Notes under the pieces: model-generated
Told to the model about the DNA's origin: nothing
The model's input: only the letters and a program-made list of their open reading frames with translations
The model's database searches: none
In this document: piece by piece, positions 14,671 to 23,471 of the stretch
How positions within the stretch are numbered: position 1 is the stretch's first letter
Layout of the letters: each line of letters begins with the position of its first letter
Source: an uncultured Oscillibacter sp.
GTDB taxonomy: Bacteria > Bacillota > Clostridia > Oscillospirales > Oscillospiraceae
Length of the DNA stretch: 49,489 nt
Direction of reading: 5' to 3'
NCBI RefSeq assembly: GCF_900546705.1
Contig: NZ_URDP01000012.1
Location: 1 to 49,489 of the forward strand
Program-made: the position numbers and the translations under genes

Positions 14671-15798
14671 TTATGCCATTTTGAGCTGGCGGCGCACACT
14701 GCTTTCAAAATAGGCCACCGGGTTTTGCGCCGTACCGTCCTGCCACACCTGGAAGCAAAGGTGCGCACCGGTGGACATGCCCGCAGAGCCCAGGCAGGCC
14801 ACCGCCTCGCCCGCCCGGACGGACTGCCCCTCTTCCACCAGCACCTCCCGGCACTGGGCATACACCGTGGTCAGCCCGCCGCCGTGATCCAGAACCAGAT
14901 AGTTCCCCCGCTCCGGGTCAAAGCCGGTCTCCCGCACGGTGCCGTCCGCCGCAGCCGTAACGGACATACCGCTGCGGCCGGGGATATCGATGCCGTGGTG
15001 GACGGCACCGGTGGCCTTGCCCACCGCGCCGAAGGGGTTGCTCATGCTGACGGTATCCGCCCCCGCAACCGGCCACTGGAAGAACCGGCTCTCCTGGGCG
15101 GAGGCGGCATAGATCCCATAGGAAAAAGCACCCACGTCCCCCGTCAGCGCCGGCTCCAGAAGCCGGGCACCGTCCGGCGTCTGCTCCCGGCGCAAAAGCC
15201 CCGTGGACAGGTCGTATGTCTGTCTCTCCTCCGCTCCGTCCGCATATGCAGCCGTGACGGTCAGCACCGCCCCGTCCAGGGTGTCCAGGCCGGCCGGTGT
15301 CGTGCCGTCCTCCACCCAAAACCCGTAGCGCACTGCAGGATCGTAATTCTCTGTGACCAACTGTCCCAGCCGGACCGTCTCGCCGTCCCGCCAGCGGTAC
15401 AGCTCTCCCCGGCTCAGGGAAAGGGTGAGCGTCTCCACATTCTCCCCGGTCACCTGGAAAAGGCTCCCGGTATAGCATCCGTCTTCTCCGGGAAGGTCTG
15501 ACTCCGCTGCAAACACCAACGTGGCGTTGGCCCCGGCACCGTAGGCCGTGCCGGTATCCGCGGCGTAGGCGGTCAGGCCCAGGCCCACCCCGGAGCCCGT
15601 TCCCTCCGGCTGCGGATACAAAACCAGCGCCAGTGCCGCCAGCACCGCGCAGGCTGCGCACACGCCATAGCGTATGCCCCGGGCAAAGCGCCGCTTTCCG
15701 GTGCTGACCTCTTTCGCGGCTGCGCGGAGTACCTGCTCGCTCAGTTCCGACGGAGCATGGATGTGATTGACCATCTCACGGTACGGATTCTGCTTCAT
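14671..15798 (-). CDS. Membrane-anchored M23 (LytM) protein in anti-sigma position
   Basis: The 375-residue protein has a short cytoplasmic N terminus (residues 1-42), one membrane helix (about 43-60), a linker domain and a C-terminal M23/LytM domain (about 240-360). It overlaps the ECF sigma gene by 23 bases, the usual position of an anti-sigma factor, and its N terminus has anti-sigma-like proportions. M23 enzymes cleave peptide cross-links in peptidoglycan using H-xxx-D and HxH. Here HHGID (H267, D271) is present, but the second motif reads HLC (H346, C348) instead of HLH. So either Cys replaces a zinc ligand or the domain is a non-catalytic wall sensor. Confidence 0.85.
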   Translation of the reverse strand: MKQNPYREMVNHIHAPSELSEQVLRAAAKEVSTGKRRFARGIRYGVCAACAVLAALALVLYPQPEGTGSGVGLGLTAYAADTGTAYGAGANATLVFAAESDLPGEDGCYTGSLFQVTGENVETLTLSLSRGELYRWRDGETVRLGQLVTENYDPAVRYGFWVEDGTTPAGLDTLDGAVLTVTAAYADGAEERQTYDLSTGLLRREQTPDGARLLEPALTGDVGAFSYGIYAASAQESRFFQWPVAGADTVSMSNPFGAVGKATGAVHHGIDIPGRSGMSVTAAADGTVRETGFDPERGNYLVLDHGGGLTTVYAQCREVLVEEGQSVRAGEAVACLGSAGMSTGAHLCFQVWQDGTAQNPVAYFESSVRRQLKMA

Positions 15799-16273
15799 AT
15801 TCGTCCCCTCCCAACAGATCTCTCAGCTTGATTCTGGCTCTGCGCAGCCGGGTGCGTACGGTGGCGGCCGGGCACCGGAGGAGCTTTGCGATCTCCTCTG
15901 TCTGATAGCCCTCCCCATAATAGAGGTGCACCACCGTGCGCATGGGCGGCGGCAGCTGCCCCACGGCGGCCCACAGCTCCGACGCACCGCTCTGCTCCGC
16001 CGCTTTTTCACTCAGCGCTTCCAGAGAAAGCTGGGGATGGAGCTTTTTCCGCCTGTGCAGATCTGTGCACCGGTTCACGGTGGTGCGCAGCAGCCACGCC
16101 CGCAGGTGTGCAGGCTCCCACCTCCGGTCCGGCTGCTGGAATAGCCGCAAAAACACATCCTGATATACATCCTCCGCGTCGGAGCCGTTCTGCATCCGGC
16201 ACAGCGCCAGCCGATATACCGCGTCCCCGTGCTCCCGCATGGCCACGCGCAAAAATTCCTCCCGCTGCTGCAT
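15776..16273 (-). CDS. ECF-type RNA polymerase sigma factor (with M23 anti-sigma-like partner)
   Basis: The 165-residue protein has sigma region 2 (AVYRLALCRMQNGSDAEDVYQDVFLRLF, about residues 16-45) and region 4 (LPPPMRTVVHLYYGEGYQTEEIAKLL then ATVRTRLRRARIKLRDLL). The linker is short and there is no region 1 or 3, which defines ECF sigma factors. ATG 16273 follows GGAGGGGAGAT; an earlier in-frame ATG has no binding site. A GGAAC-N17-CGTG sequence upstream looks like its own ECF promoter, which implies autoregulation. The partner's extracytoplasmic M23 domain suggests a cell-wall signal. Confidence 0.92.
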   Translation of the reverse strand: MQQREEFLRVAMREHGDAVYRLALCRMQNGSDAEDVYQDVFLRLFQQPDRRWEPAHLRAWLLRTTVNRCTDLHRRKKLHPQLSLEALSEKAAEQSGASELWAAVGQLPPPMRTVVHLYYGEGYQTEEIAKLLRCPAATVRTRLRRARIKLRDLLGGDEYEAESVP

Positions 16274-16318
16274 ATCTCCCCTCCTGCCCTTGGTTTTCAA
16301 AAGCGCTTTCAACTATAA

Positions 16319-16344
16319 CACGGTCTTGTCCCCGGAAATGTTCC
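16319..16344 (-). promoter_or_regulatory. ECF-type promoter of the sigma/M23 operon
   Basis: On the minus strand GGAAC (16340-16344), 17 bases, CGTG (16319-16322). This matches the AAC-N16/17-CGT form of ECF promoters and sits about 46 bases before the sigma start. Confidence 0.6.
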
Positions 16345-16356
16345 CTGTATACAAAA

Positions 16357-16384
16357 ATCTCCGCGCCGTCTCAGGCGCGGAGAT
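16357..16384 (-). terminator. Terminator of the polysaccharide deacetylase gene
   Basis: ATCTCCGCGCC/GGCGCGGAGAT stem with a TTTTT tail on the minus strand. It insulates the sigma promoter from upstream transcription. Confidence 0.9.
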
Positions 16385-16400
16385 CTCTCCTTTGGTCGTC

Positions 16401-17639
16401 TTATTGCAGTGTCAGGTACCAGGCCAGAAGCTCCGCCGCCTCCCCCCGGGTGATGGGATCACCGGGGCGGAGCAGCTCCCGGTCATTGACGGAGGAAAAG
16501 CCCAGGCCGGTAATGTCGTCGACCGCGTCGCAGGCCCAGCCGCTGACCCGGAAGCTGTCCTCATAGCGCCGGGCGGTTCCCGCTGTTCCCACCGTCTTGG
16601 TCTGCCGGATCAGCCGGTCCGCCATGACATAGAACTGCTGCCGGGTCACCGCACCGGACGGAGAATAGCATCCCCAGCCCGTGCCCCTGGATACGCCGGT
16701 TTCCTCCGCCCAGTCTACCGCCTGGGCGTACCAGGCGTTTCGGGGCACGTCCCGGAAATCGGACACTCTGTCCGGCTTCGGGCATCCAGCCGCCCGCCAC
16801 AGGGCCTCCGCCGCAGCGGCGCGGCTGAGATAGCGGTTGGGGTGCCATCCGCTGTCGTCTCCGGTCATGATTCCCTTCTCCTCCATGACGGAGATGGCGG
16901 GAAAGGCCCAGTGCTCCTGCAGGCGGCTTTCATCGTAAGCCTGGGGATCGCCGCCCTGAGGCGGTACGCTTTTATAAATCACGCCGTTTTGCGGCGTCAC
17001 ACCCCGCAGCCGGAACAGCTCGTCCACCGTCACGAAGTCATATCCCCTGGGCTGGAGCGCGTCAATAATGCGGCAGGCGGCATCCAGATTGGCCTCGGTA
17101 CTGTCGTGAAGCAAAATGATGTCGCCGTCGCGGATGGTGCTGATGACCGAGCGGGCCATCTTGTCCCCCGGCACCTGCTGTCCCTTGGCCGGGTCCTGAC
17201 TCCACAGGATCAGCGGCGCATTCAGGGCTGCGCGCACGGTATCCGTCCGCACGCCGAAGGGCGTCCGAACCAGGAAATTGTTCTGTCCGGTGACCTCCGC
17301 CAGCTTTTCACGGCTCTTTTCCACCTGCGTACGCACTTCGTCCGCAGAAAGCCCCTTCAGATTCAGGTGTTCCCAGGTGTGGTTGGCCACCTGATGCCCC
17401 TGTTGGATCATCTGCTGCACCAGTGCCTCCTTGGTGGCCACCCAGCCGCCCACCATGAAAAAGGTGCCCTTCACACCGCGCTGGTTCAGCGCCTCCACCA
17501 CCTGTGGCGTCCAGGTCTTGTTGGGCCCGTCGTCAAATGTGATGGCCACCAGCTTCACAGCCCCCGCCCGGGCCGGCAGCATCAGATGGATTGCCAGCAC
17601 CAAGGTCAAAACCGCAGCCCACCGCCGCATGGATCTCAT
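16401..17639 (-). CDS. Polysaccharide deacetylase (CE4) with SLH domains
   Basis: Probably removes acetyl groups from peptidoglycan or another wall glycan outside the cell. The 412-residue precursor has a signal peptide (about residues 1-27, ending ARAGA). The NodB domain (28-230) carries motif 1 TFDDGP (D36, D37), the metal-binding H87 and H91 of NHTWEH, RTPFG, and DGDIILLHDS. C-terminal S-layer homology repeats (about 250-412) include the WAFPAISVMEEKGIMTG, WYAQAVDWAEETGVSRG and TRGEAAELLAWYL segments that anchor proteins to pyruvylated secondary wall polymer. ATG 17639 follows GAGGAGGAG. Confidence 0.92.
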   Translation of the reverse strand: MRSMRRWAAVLTLVLAIHLMLPARAGAVKLVAITFDDGPNKTWTPQVVEALNQRGVKGTFFMVGGWVATKEALVQQMIQQGHQVANHTWEHLNLKGLSADEVRTQVEKSREKLAEVTGQNNFLVRTPFGVRTDTVRAALNAPLILWSQDPAKGQQVPGDKMARSVISTIRDGDIILLHDSTEANLDAACRIIDALQPRGYDFVTVDELFRLRGVTPQNGVIYKSVPPQGGDPQAYDESRLQEHWAFPAISVMEEKGIMTGDDSGWHPNRYLSRAAAAEALWRAAGCPKPDRVSDFRDVPRNAWYAQAVDWAEETGVSRGTGWGCYSPSGAVTRQQFYVMADRLIRQTKTVGTAGTARRYEDSFRVSGWACDAVDDITGLGFSSVNDRELLRPGDPITRGEAAELLAWYLTLQ

Positions 17640-17750
17640 GAATGTCTCCTCCTCGCTTGTCTGCCTGTATCATTTCCTGAACGGGCTGAATTTCTCCCGG
17701 TAAATTCCGCAAGGTGCACAGGCGCCTGCGGCACTTCATGTTATAAGACG

Positions 17751-17790
17751 AAAACAGGGCACATCTTGTAACAAGATGTGCCCTGTTTTT
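17751..17790. terminator. Terminator between htrA and the deacetylase gene
   Basis: AACAGGGCACATCTTGT and ACAAGATGTGCCCTGTT form a long stem with A and T runs on both sides. It ends the minus-strand htrA transcript, although the T run is longer in the plus direction. The 100 bases between it and the htrA stop hold nothing I can identify. Confidence 0.88.
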
Positions 17791-17896
17791 TTATTCTGTC
17801 TCTATTCTGAAACTTTCCGCTCCCCTGTCGCACGGCGGTTTTGCATTTCCGCAGCGATTGCCGCAGACCGCCCTCAGCGGATGGAAAGAGGCTTTC

Positions 17897-19291
17897 TCAG
17901 CCCGCCTGACGATAGGCGTTGCCGTTGTAGCGGCCGCCGAAGAAGTAGTCAAACAGATCGTAGGGGTCCACGGCGCTGCCGTCCTGGGTGCTGTTCTGCT
18001 CCGTCTGGGTCTGGGAGCTGTCGTTGGACTGGTCCTGGGCAGGCACCGCGTCCCACGTGACATCCACCGTCATTTCCTTGCCGTCCCGGTAGATGGTGAA
18101 CGTGGCGGTGTCGCCGGCGGAGTACTGCTTTTTCACCACGTTGAGATCATCCATGGTCGCAATGTCCGTGTCGCCCACCTTGGTGATCACGTCGCCCATC
18201 TTGAGGCCCGCCTTATCCGCGGCGCTGCCCTCTTCCACAGAGTAGACAAATACGCCGGTGGTGACATCGTAGCGGTACTGGGCGGCCATCTGCTCGGTCA
18301 TGGAGCCGCCGGTAATGCCCAGATAGGGCTTGTTGGTCACATAGCCATTGGTCATGATGTCCTGGATCATGGCGATCACGTCGTTGATGGGGATGGCGAA
18401 GCCCAGGCCCTCCACGGTCTCACTGTTGGAGTCGCTGGAGTACTTGGCGGACACGATGCCCACCACCTCGCCGTAGCTGTTGAGCAGCGGGCCGCCGGAG
18501 TTGCCGGGGTTGATGGACGTATCGGTCTGGATCATGTTGAAGGGAGTGCCGGAGACGTTGATGGCACGGTTCACACTGGAGACCATGCCGCCGGACATGG
18601 AGAAGGTCAGCTCGCCCAGGGGGTTGCCGATGGCCAGCACGTGGTCGCCCACATTCAGGGTGTCGCTGTCGCCCACGGTGACAGGCTGGAGATCATCTGC
18701 CTCCACCTTGATGACGGCGATATCGTAGTCCTCGTCTCCGCCCACATACTTGGCATCGTACTCATCGCCGTTGTACATGGTGACCTTCACGGTGTCGGCC
18801 CCTTCCACCACATGGTAGTTGGTGACGATATAGCCGTCCTTGGTGAGGACGAAGCCGGAGCCGGCGGAGGCGGTCTGTACCGGCTGACCGAAGAAGTTGG
18901 TGCCGGAGGTGCCCGTGGTATTGATGGACACCACGCTGTTGACGTTGGCGGCATAGACCTCCGCGTCACTCATCTCCGTCTTGCCGTCCACAGTCTTGAG
19001 GGATACCTCTGTGGCGGGACGGCTGGAAACATTGATGCTGGTGGAACTGCCGCCGGCAGCCCAGGCCACGCCGCCGCCCACGGCACCGCCCAGCAGCGCA
19101 CAGCAAAGGCCCAGCGCCGCGATCTTGACTCCAAGACGATTCTTTTTCACAGGCTTCATCTCCTGGACAGGTTCGTTTTTCCCGGTGTCACCGCCGGGCA
19201 CGGACTCCACGGGCTCCATCTTCTCGCCCTGGGGCTCGCTGCCGTCTTTGCGGTATGTGTAGTGATACAGATTCTGTTCGTCGTTATACAT
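17897..19291 (-). CDS. htrA: HtrA/DegP-family membrane-anchored serine protease
   Basis: Quality-control protease acting outside the membrane. The 464-residue protein has a charged cytoplasmic N terminus (1-50), one membrane helix (about 53-78), a trypsin-like domain and one PDZ domain (about 330-425). The catalytic triad is complete: H160 in TNYHVV, D190 in YDIAV and S265 in GNSGGP. The C-terminal tail is Asp/Gln/Ser-rich with a final YDLFDYFFGG segment. The protein follows the usual Gram-positive HtrA layout. The promoter is not obvious in the 278-bp region to its right. No CtsR- or ECF-type site was convincing. Confidence 0.95.
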   Translation of the reverse strand: MYNDEQNLYHYTYRKDGSEPQGEKMEPVESVPGGDTGKNEPVQEMKPVKKNRLGVKIAALGLCCALLGGAVGGGVAWAAGGSSTSINVSSRPATEVSLKTVDGKTEMSDAEVYAANVNSVVSINTTGTSGTNFFGQPVQTASAGSGFVLTKDGYIVTNYHVVEGADTVKVTMYNGDEYDAKYVGGDEDYDIAVIKVEADDLQPVTVGDSDTLNVGDHVLAIGNPLGELTFSMSGGMVSSVNRAINVSGTPFNMIQTDTSINPGNSGGPLLNSYGEVVGIVSAKYSSDSNSETVEGLGFAIPINDVIAMIQDIMTNGYVTNKPYLGITGGSMTEQMAAQYRYDVTTGVFVYSVEEGSAADKAGLKMGDVITKVGDTDIATMDDLNVVKKQYSAGDTATFTIYRDGKEMTVDVTWDAVPAQDQSNDSSQTQTEQNSTQDGSAVDPYDLFDYFFGGRYNGNAYRQAG

Positions 19292-19503
19292 AATCGATTC
19301 CTCCTATTATGTATCCCGTATTTCTCTTTTGCAGAACAGAGAATAACAGGAAATCATGTCGAATGTGTGAAACGGTTTTGCACGTTTTATGAACTCTTTC
19401 CGTTTGTCTGGCTTCAGTATAGGGTGGCAAGCTTAAAAATGCCTGAAAACATTTTAAAGGAACTTTGAACGAATCTCCGGCGGGTGCGGCGTCAAAAAGG
19501 TGT

Positions 19504-19531
19504 TTGCCGCCGGAGAGAACTGTGGTATGAT
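19504..19531 (+). promoter_or_regulatory. Promoter of the oxidoreductase operon
   Basis: TTGCCG (19504-19509), 16 bases, then TATGAT (19526-19531), followed by AAAAGGAGC before the ATG at 19570. Confidence 0.65.
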
Positions 19532-19569
19532 ATTTCAGATGAAATCTGTGGCTGAAAAGGAGCAACGCC

Positions 19570-21168
19570 ATGCTGAAAGTGGAAAACGTCAAGCTCTCGC
19601 CGGGAGACGGTATGGAGGGGCTGACCAGGGAAGTCGCCCGAATTTTAAAGGTACGGGAAAAGGACCTGACTGATCTTCGGGTGGTACGGCGCAGTGTGGA
19701 CGCCCGGGAGGACGTGCGCCTGGTGTACGCGGTGGAGGTCTCCGTCCGGGATGAGGCGGCAGTGGTGAAACGCTGCCACAGCAAGAAGGTCTCCCGTGCG
19801 GTGCCGGTGCCGTCCTACACGCTGCCCGAGCCCCGTCCCGCCCCCGACATTCCTCCGGTGGTGACAGGCGCGGGACCGGCAGGCCTGTTCGCCGCGCTGG
19901 TGCTGGCCCGGGCGGGCATGAAGCCGATTTTGCTGGAGCGGGGCCGCAGCGTGGAACAGCGCAAGGAAGATGTGGAGCGCTTCTGGCGCACCGGCGTGCT
20001 GGACCCGGGGTCCAACGTGCAGTTCGGGGAGGGCGGCGCCGGTGCCTTTTCCGACGGCAAGCTCAACACCGGCACCCGGGATGTGCGCCACCGCTTCATT
20101 CTGGAGACGCTGGTAGCATGCGGCGCGCCGGAGGATATTCTGATTGACGCCAAGCCCCATGTGGGCACCGACTTTCTCCACGTCGCCCTGGTAGGCCTAA
20201 GGCAGGAGCTTTTGTCCCTGGGGGCGGATATCCGCTTTGAGCACCGTCTTTGCGGCATCCGGACTGAGGGCGGTGCCGTGACCGGCATCACCGTGGAAAC
20301 CCCCCACGGTCTGGAGACGCTGCCCTGCCGCCGATTGATCCTCTGCCCCGGCCACTCTGCCCGGGACACGTTTTTCATGCTGCGGGATCTGGGGGTTCCC
20401 ATGGAGGCCAAACCCTTCGCTGTGGGCGTGCGCATCGAGCACCGGCAAAGCGACTGCGACGCCGCCCAGTACAAGCGCTATGCCGGACACCCCGGCCTGC
20501 CCGCCGCCAGCTACAAACTCTCCTGTCACCTGGAAAACGGCCGTGCGGCTTACTCCTTCTGCGTCTGCCCCGGCGGTGAGGTGGTGGCCGCCGCCTCGGA
20601 GGAAGGCCGGGTGGTCACCAACGGCATGAGCGCCTTCGCCCGGGACAAGGAGAACATCAACGGCGGCTTTTTGGTAAACGTCACGCCGGAGGACTTCGGC
20701 GGCGACGGCGACGTGCTGGCAGGCGTGGCGTTTCAGCGGAAGCTGGAAGAGGCGGCCTTTTCCCTGGGCGGCGGCGATTACCGTGCCCCTGCCCAGCGGG
20801 TGGAGGACTTCCTGGCGGGACGCCCCTCCACCGGTCCCGGCCGGGTACGCCCCAGCTATCGCCCCGGCGTCACCTGGACGGACCTGCACCAGTGTCTGCC
20901 CCCCTTCGTGGCAGACACCCTGGCCCAGGCCCTGCCGGTCCTGGGCCGCAAGCTCCGGGGCTACGACGATCCGGACGCCGTGCTCACCGCCGTGGAGAGC
21001 CGTTCTTCCTCCCCCGTCCGCATTCCCCGGGACGAGACATATCAGTCCGCCCTGCGGGGGCTATACCCCTGCGGAGAGGGGGCCGGATACGCCGGCGGCA
21101 TTCTCTCCGCCGCGGCGGACGGCATGCGGGCCGCTGAGCACGTGTGCCTGGCCGAGTCCGGCGACTGA
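19570..21168 (+). CDS. NAD(P)/FAD-dependent oxidoreductase (COG2509 family)
   Basis: The 532-residue flavoprotein has a small N-terminal domain (about 1-90, a ferredoxin-like segment typical of COG2509). The FAD-binding VVTGAGPAGLFAALVLARAG dinucleotide fold follows at about 96-116, then the FGEGGAGAFSDGKLNTG segment that is diagnostic of the family, and a C-terminal GEGAGYAGGILSAAADGMRAA FAD-closing motif. The reaction is unknown for the family; some members are described only as uncharacterised dehydrogenases. The usual second residue of the fold (VGSG/VGAG) is a Thr here. It is followed 31 bases later by a hydroxyacid dehydrogenase. Confidence 0.9.
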   Translation: MLKVENVKLSPGDGMEGLTREVARILKVREKDLTDLRVVRRSVDAREDVRLVYAVEVSVRDEAAVVKRCHSKKVSRAVPVPSYTLPEPRPAPDIPPVVTGAGPAGLFAALVLARAGMKPILLERGRSVEQRKEDVERFWRTGVLDPGSNVQFGEGGAGAFSDGKLNTGTRDVRHRFILETLVACGAPEDILIDAKPHVGTDFLHVALVGLRQELLSLGADIRFEHRLCGIRTEGGAVTGITVETPHGLETLPCRRLILCPGHSARDTFFMLRDLGVPMEAKPFAVGVRIEHRQSDCDAAQYKRYAGHPGLPAASYKLSCHLENGRAAYSFCVCPGGEVVAAASEEGRVVTNGMSAFARDKENINGGFLVNVTPEDFGGDGDVLAGVAFQRKLEEAAFSLGGGDYRAPAQRVEDFLAGRPSTGPGRVRPSYRPGVTWTDLHQCLPPFVADTLAQALPVLGRKLRGYDDPDAVLTAVESRSSSPVRIPRDETYQSALRGLYPCGEGAGYAGGILSAAADGMRAAEHVCLAESGD

Positions 21169-21199
21169 ACTCAAGCGATCAACCAAAGGAGGTTTTCTT

Positions 21200-22177
21200 A
21201 TGTCCCGCGATATCTGCATCTATCAGGAGTACCTGACCGATGCCCACAAATCCCAGATCCGGTCCGCGGCAGAAAAGGCCGGCTTCGTGCCCCACTTTTT
21301 CACCCTGGATCAGTTTGATGAGGCCCGGGAATGTTTGCAGCACTGCGAGGTGCTCTTCGCCCACTCCCCCGAGCTTCTGCGGGCGGCGCCCGCCTCACTG
21401 CAGTGGTACTGCTGCTCCTTCGCCGGAGCGGACCCCTACTGCAAAAATGACGGCATCTTTGCCAATCCCGACTGCATGCTTACCAACTCCGCCGGGGCCT
21501 ACGGCGTCACCATCTCCGAGCATCTCATCATGGTGACCCTCATGCTCATGCGGCGGATGCCCGAGTACGCCCAGGTGGTGCAGCGCCGGGGCTGGTCCAA
21601 CCAGCTGCATGTGCGCTCCATCCGGGGAAGCGACTTCACCCTGCTGGGCACCGGAGACATCGGCACCACCTTCGCCCGCAAGCTCCGTGCCCTGGGTGCC
21701 GCATCCATTACCGGCGTCAACCGCTCCGGACGCTGCCCGGATGAGGTCTATGACCGGGTGGTGCCCATCTCCGATCTGGACACGGTGCTGCCCGACGCCC
21801 ATGTGCTGGTCATGTCCCTGCCCGGTACGCCGGAGACGGCGGGCATTCTCTCCCGTGCGCGGCTGGACCTGCTGCCCCGGGATGCCTTCGTCATCAACGT
21901 GGGCCGGGGCAGTGCCATCGACCAGGATGCCTTGGTGGAGGCCCTCAACTCCGAGCGCATCGCCGGCGCCGCCCTGGACGTGATGGTGCCCGAGCCCCTG
22001 CCGGAGGATCATCCCCTGTGGAGTGCCAAAAATCTGGTGCTCACCCCCCATGTGGCCGGCAATATGTCCCTGGGCTACACCTGCGACATGACCGTGGATA
22101 TGTTCTGCGAAAATCTGGCCCGTTATGCCGCCGGAGAGCCCCTTGCCCATCTGGTGGACCGGAAGCGGGGCTATTGA
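21200..22177 (+). CDS. D-isomer-specific 2-hydroxyacid dehydrogenase
   Basis: Interconverts a 2-oxoacid and a D-2-hydroxyacid with NAD(P)H. The 325-residue protein has the Rossmann motif GTGDIGTTFARKL (about 150-162) and the NVGRGSAIDQDAL segment bearing the catalytic Arg. PEPLPEDHPLW holds the Glu and TPHVAGN the catalytic His. ATG 21200 has AAAGGAGG upstream. The substrate could be hydroxypyruvate, glyoxylate or a branched oxoacid; the sequence does not decide. It is the second gene of a three-oxidoreductase operon. Confidence 0.92.
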   Translation: MSRDICIYQEYLTDAHKSQIRSAAEKAGFVPHFFTLDQFDEARECLQHCEVLFAHSPELLRAAPASLQWYCCSFAGADPYCKNDGIFANPDCMLTNSAGAYGVTISEHLIMVTLMLMRRMPEYAQVVQRRGWSNQLHVRSIRGSDFTLLGTGDIGTTFARKLRALGAASITGVNRSGRCPDEVYDRVVPISDLDTVLPDAHVLVMSLPGTPETAGILSRARLDLLPRDAFVINVGRGSAIDQDALVEALNSERIAGAALDVMVPEPLPEDHPLWSAKNLVLTPHVAGNMSLGYTCDMTVDMFCENLARYAAGEPLAHLVDRKRGY

Positions 22178-22220
22178 GGCACTTGTCTATACGATTTTTT
22201 AGGAAAGGAAGCATCTCCCC

Positions 22221-23402
22221 ATGAATAACTTTACATTCTACGCACCCACCCTCTTCGCCTTCGGCGACGGAGAAGAGAAAAAGACCGGCGAGCTGGTGCG
22301 CCGCTTCGGCGGCACGAAGGTACTGCTGGTCTACGGCGGCGGCTCCGTCAAGCGCAACGGTGCCTACGACGCCGTCACCGCCTCCCTGACCCAGGCGGGG
22401 CTGCCCTATGTGGAGCTCTCCGGCGTCCACGCCAACCCCCGCAGCGGCAAGGTGTACGAGGGCATCGACCTTTGCCGGAAGGAGGGTGCGGACTTCCTGC
22501 TGGCCCTGGGCGGCGGCTCTGTCATCGACACCGCCAAGGCCATCGGCATGGGCGCCGGCTACGACGGGGACTTCTGGGACTTCTTCACCGGCAAGACGCC
22601 CATCACCACCACGCTCCCCGTGGGCACCGTGCTGACCATCTCCGCCGCCGGCAGCGAGGGCAGCGACAGCTGCGTCATCACCCAGGAGGCAGGCAACCTC
22701 AAGTGGGGCTGCCCCAAGAGCGATGCCATCCGTCCCAAGTTCTCCATCCTCAATCCCCGCTACACCTGCTCCCTGCCCGCCTATCAGACCGCCAGCGGCG
22801 CCGTGGACATGCTGGCCCACATCTGTGAGCGCTATTTCACCAACACCGCCGACGTGGCACTGACGGACCGCCTGTGCGAGGCCCTTATGCGCACGGTGGT
22901 GGACGCCGCGCCCCGGGCCATCGCCAACCCGGATGACTACGCCGCCCGGGCCGATCTCATGTGGACCGGTATGCTGGCCCACAACAACTCCTGCGGCGTG
23001 GGCCGGGACCAGGACTGGGCCAGCCATCAGATGGAGCATGAGCTCTCCGCCTTCTACGACTGCGCCCACGGTGCCGGCCTTGCAGTGGTGATGCCCGCCT
23101 GGATGGAGTACGTGCTGCCCCACAATCCCATGCGCTTTGCCCAGTTCGCCCAGCGCGTGTTCGGCTGCGAGATGGACTATGCCTGCCCGGAGCGCACCGC
23201 CCGGGAGGGTGTGGAGCATCTGCGGTCCTTCTTCCGCTCTTTGGGCATGCCCACCACCTTTGCCGAAATCGGCGCCGACCCCAAGGACATTCCCGCCATG
23301 GTGGCCCACCGGGCCGAAAAGCCGAACGGCTTCCCCTTCGGCGGCTTCGTGAAAATCGGCCCCGACGAGATGGAGGCCATTTTGCGTCTGGCTGCCCGGT
23401 AA
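22221..23402 (+). CDS. Iron-containing alcohol dehydrogenase (butanol dehydrogenase-like)
   Basis: NAD(P)H-dependent reduction of aldehydes to alcohols. The 393-residue protein is a group III dehydrogenase: MNNFTFYAPTLFAFGDGEE at the start, coenzyme-binding GGGSVIDTAKAIG near residues 92-104, and the metal-binding Asp and His residues in GAVDMLAHICERYF and SHQMEHELSAFYDCAHGAGL. The N-terminal pattern and length resemble BdhA/BdhB and YqhD. ATG follows AAAGGAAGC. It is the last gene of the operon, ending at the 23410-23436 hairpin, and may disperse reducing equivalents together with the hydroxyacid dehydrogenase. Confidence 0.93.
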   Translation: MNNFTFYAPTLFAFGDGEEKKTGELVRRFGGTKVLLVYGGGSVKRNGAYDAVTASLTQAGLPYVELSGVHANPRSGKVYEGIDLCRKEGADFLLALGGGSVIDTAKAIGMGAGYDGDFWDFFTGKTPITTTLPVGTVLTISAAGSEGSDSCVITQEAGNLKWGCPKSDAIRPKFSILNPRYTCSLPAYQTASGAVDMLAHICERYFTNTADVALTDRLCEALMRTVVDAAPRAIANPDDYAARADLMWTGMLAHNNSCGVGRDQDWASHQMEHELSAFYDCAHGAGLAVVMPAWMEYVLPHNPMRFAQFAQRVFGCEMDYACPERTAREGVEHLRSFFRSLGMPTTFAEIGADPKDIPAMVAHRAEKPNGFPFGGFVKIGPDEMEAILRLAAR

Positions 23403-23409
23403 AAAGAAA

Positions 23410-23436
23410 AAGGAGGCTCTCTGAGAGAGCCTCCTT
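23410..23436. terminator. Shared terminator of the ADH operon and the 19-codon gene
   Basis: AAGGAGGCTCTCT/AGAGAGCCTCCTT stem. On the minus strand it is followed by TTTCTTTTT, so it ends the small peptide transcript efficiently; the plus-side tail is weaker. Confidence 0.85.
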
Positions 23437-23471
23437 GAATCATTCAGCTTTTTAGGCTGGCAACAGATCCA

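Noticed and set aside
17858..19468. A 536-codon plus-strand frame antisense to htrA.
   Set aside because: Same GC-bias shadow; the htrA catalytic triad on the other strand is intact.
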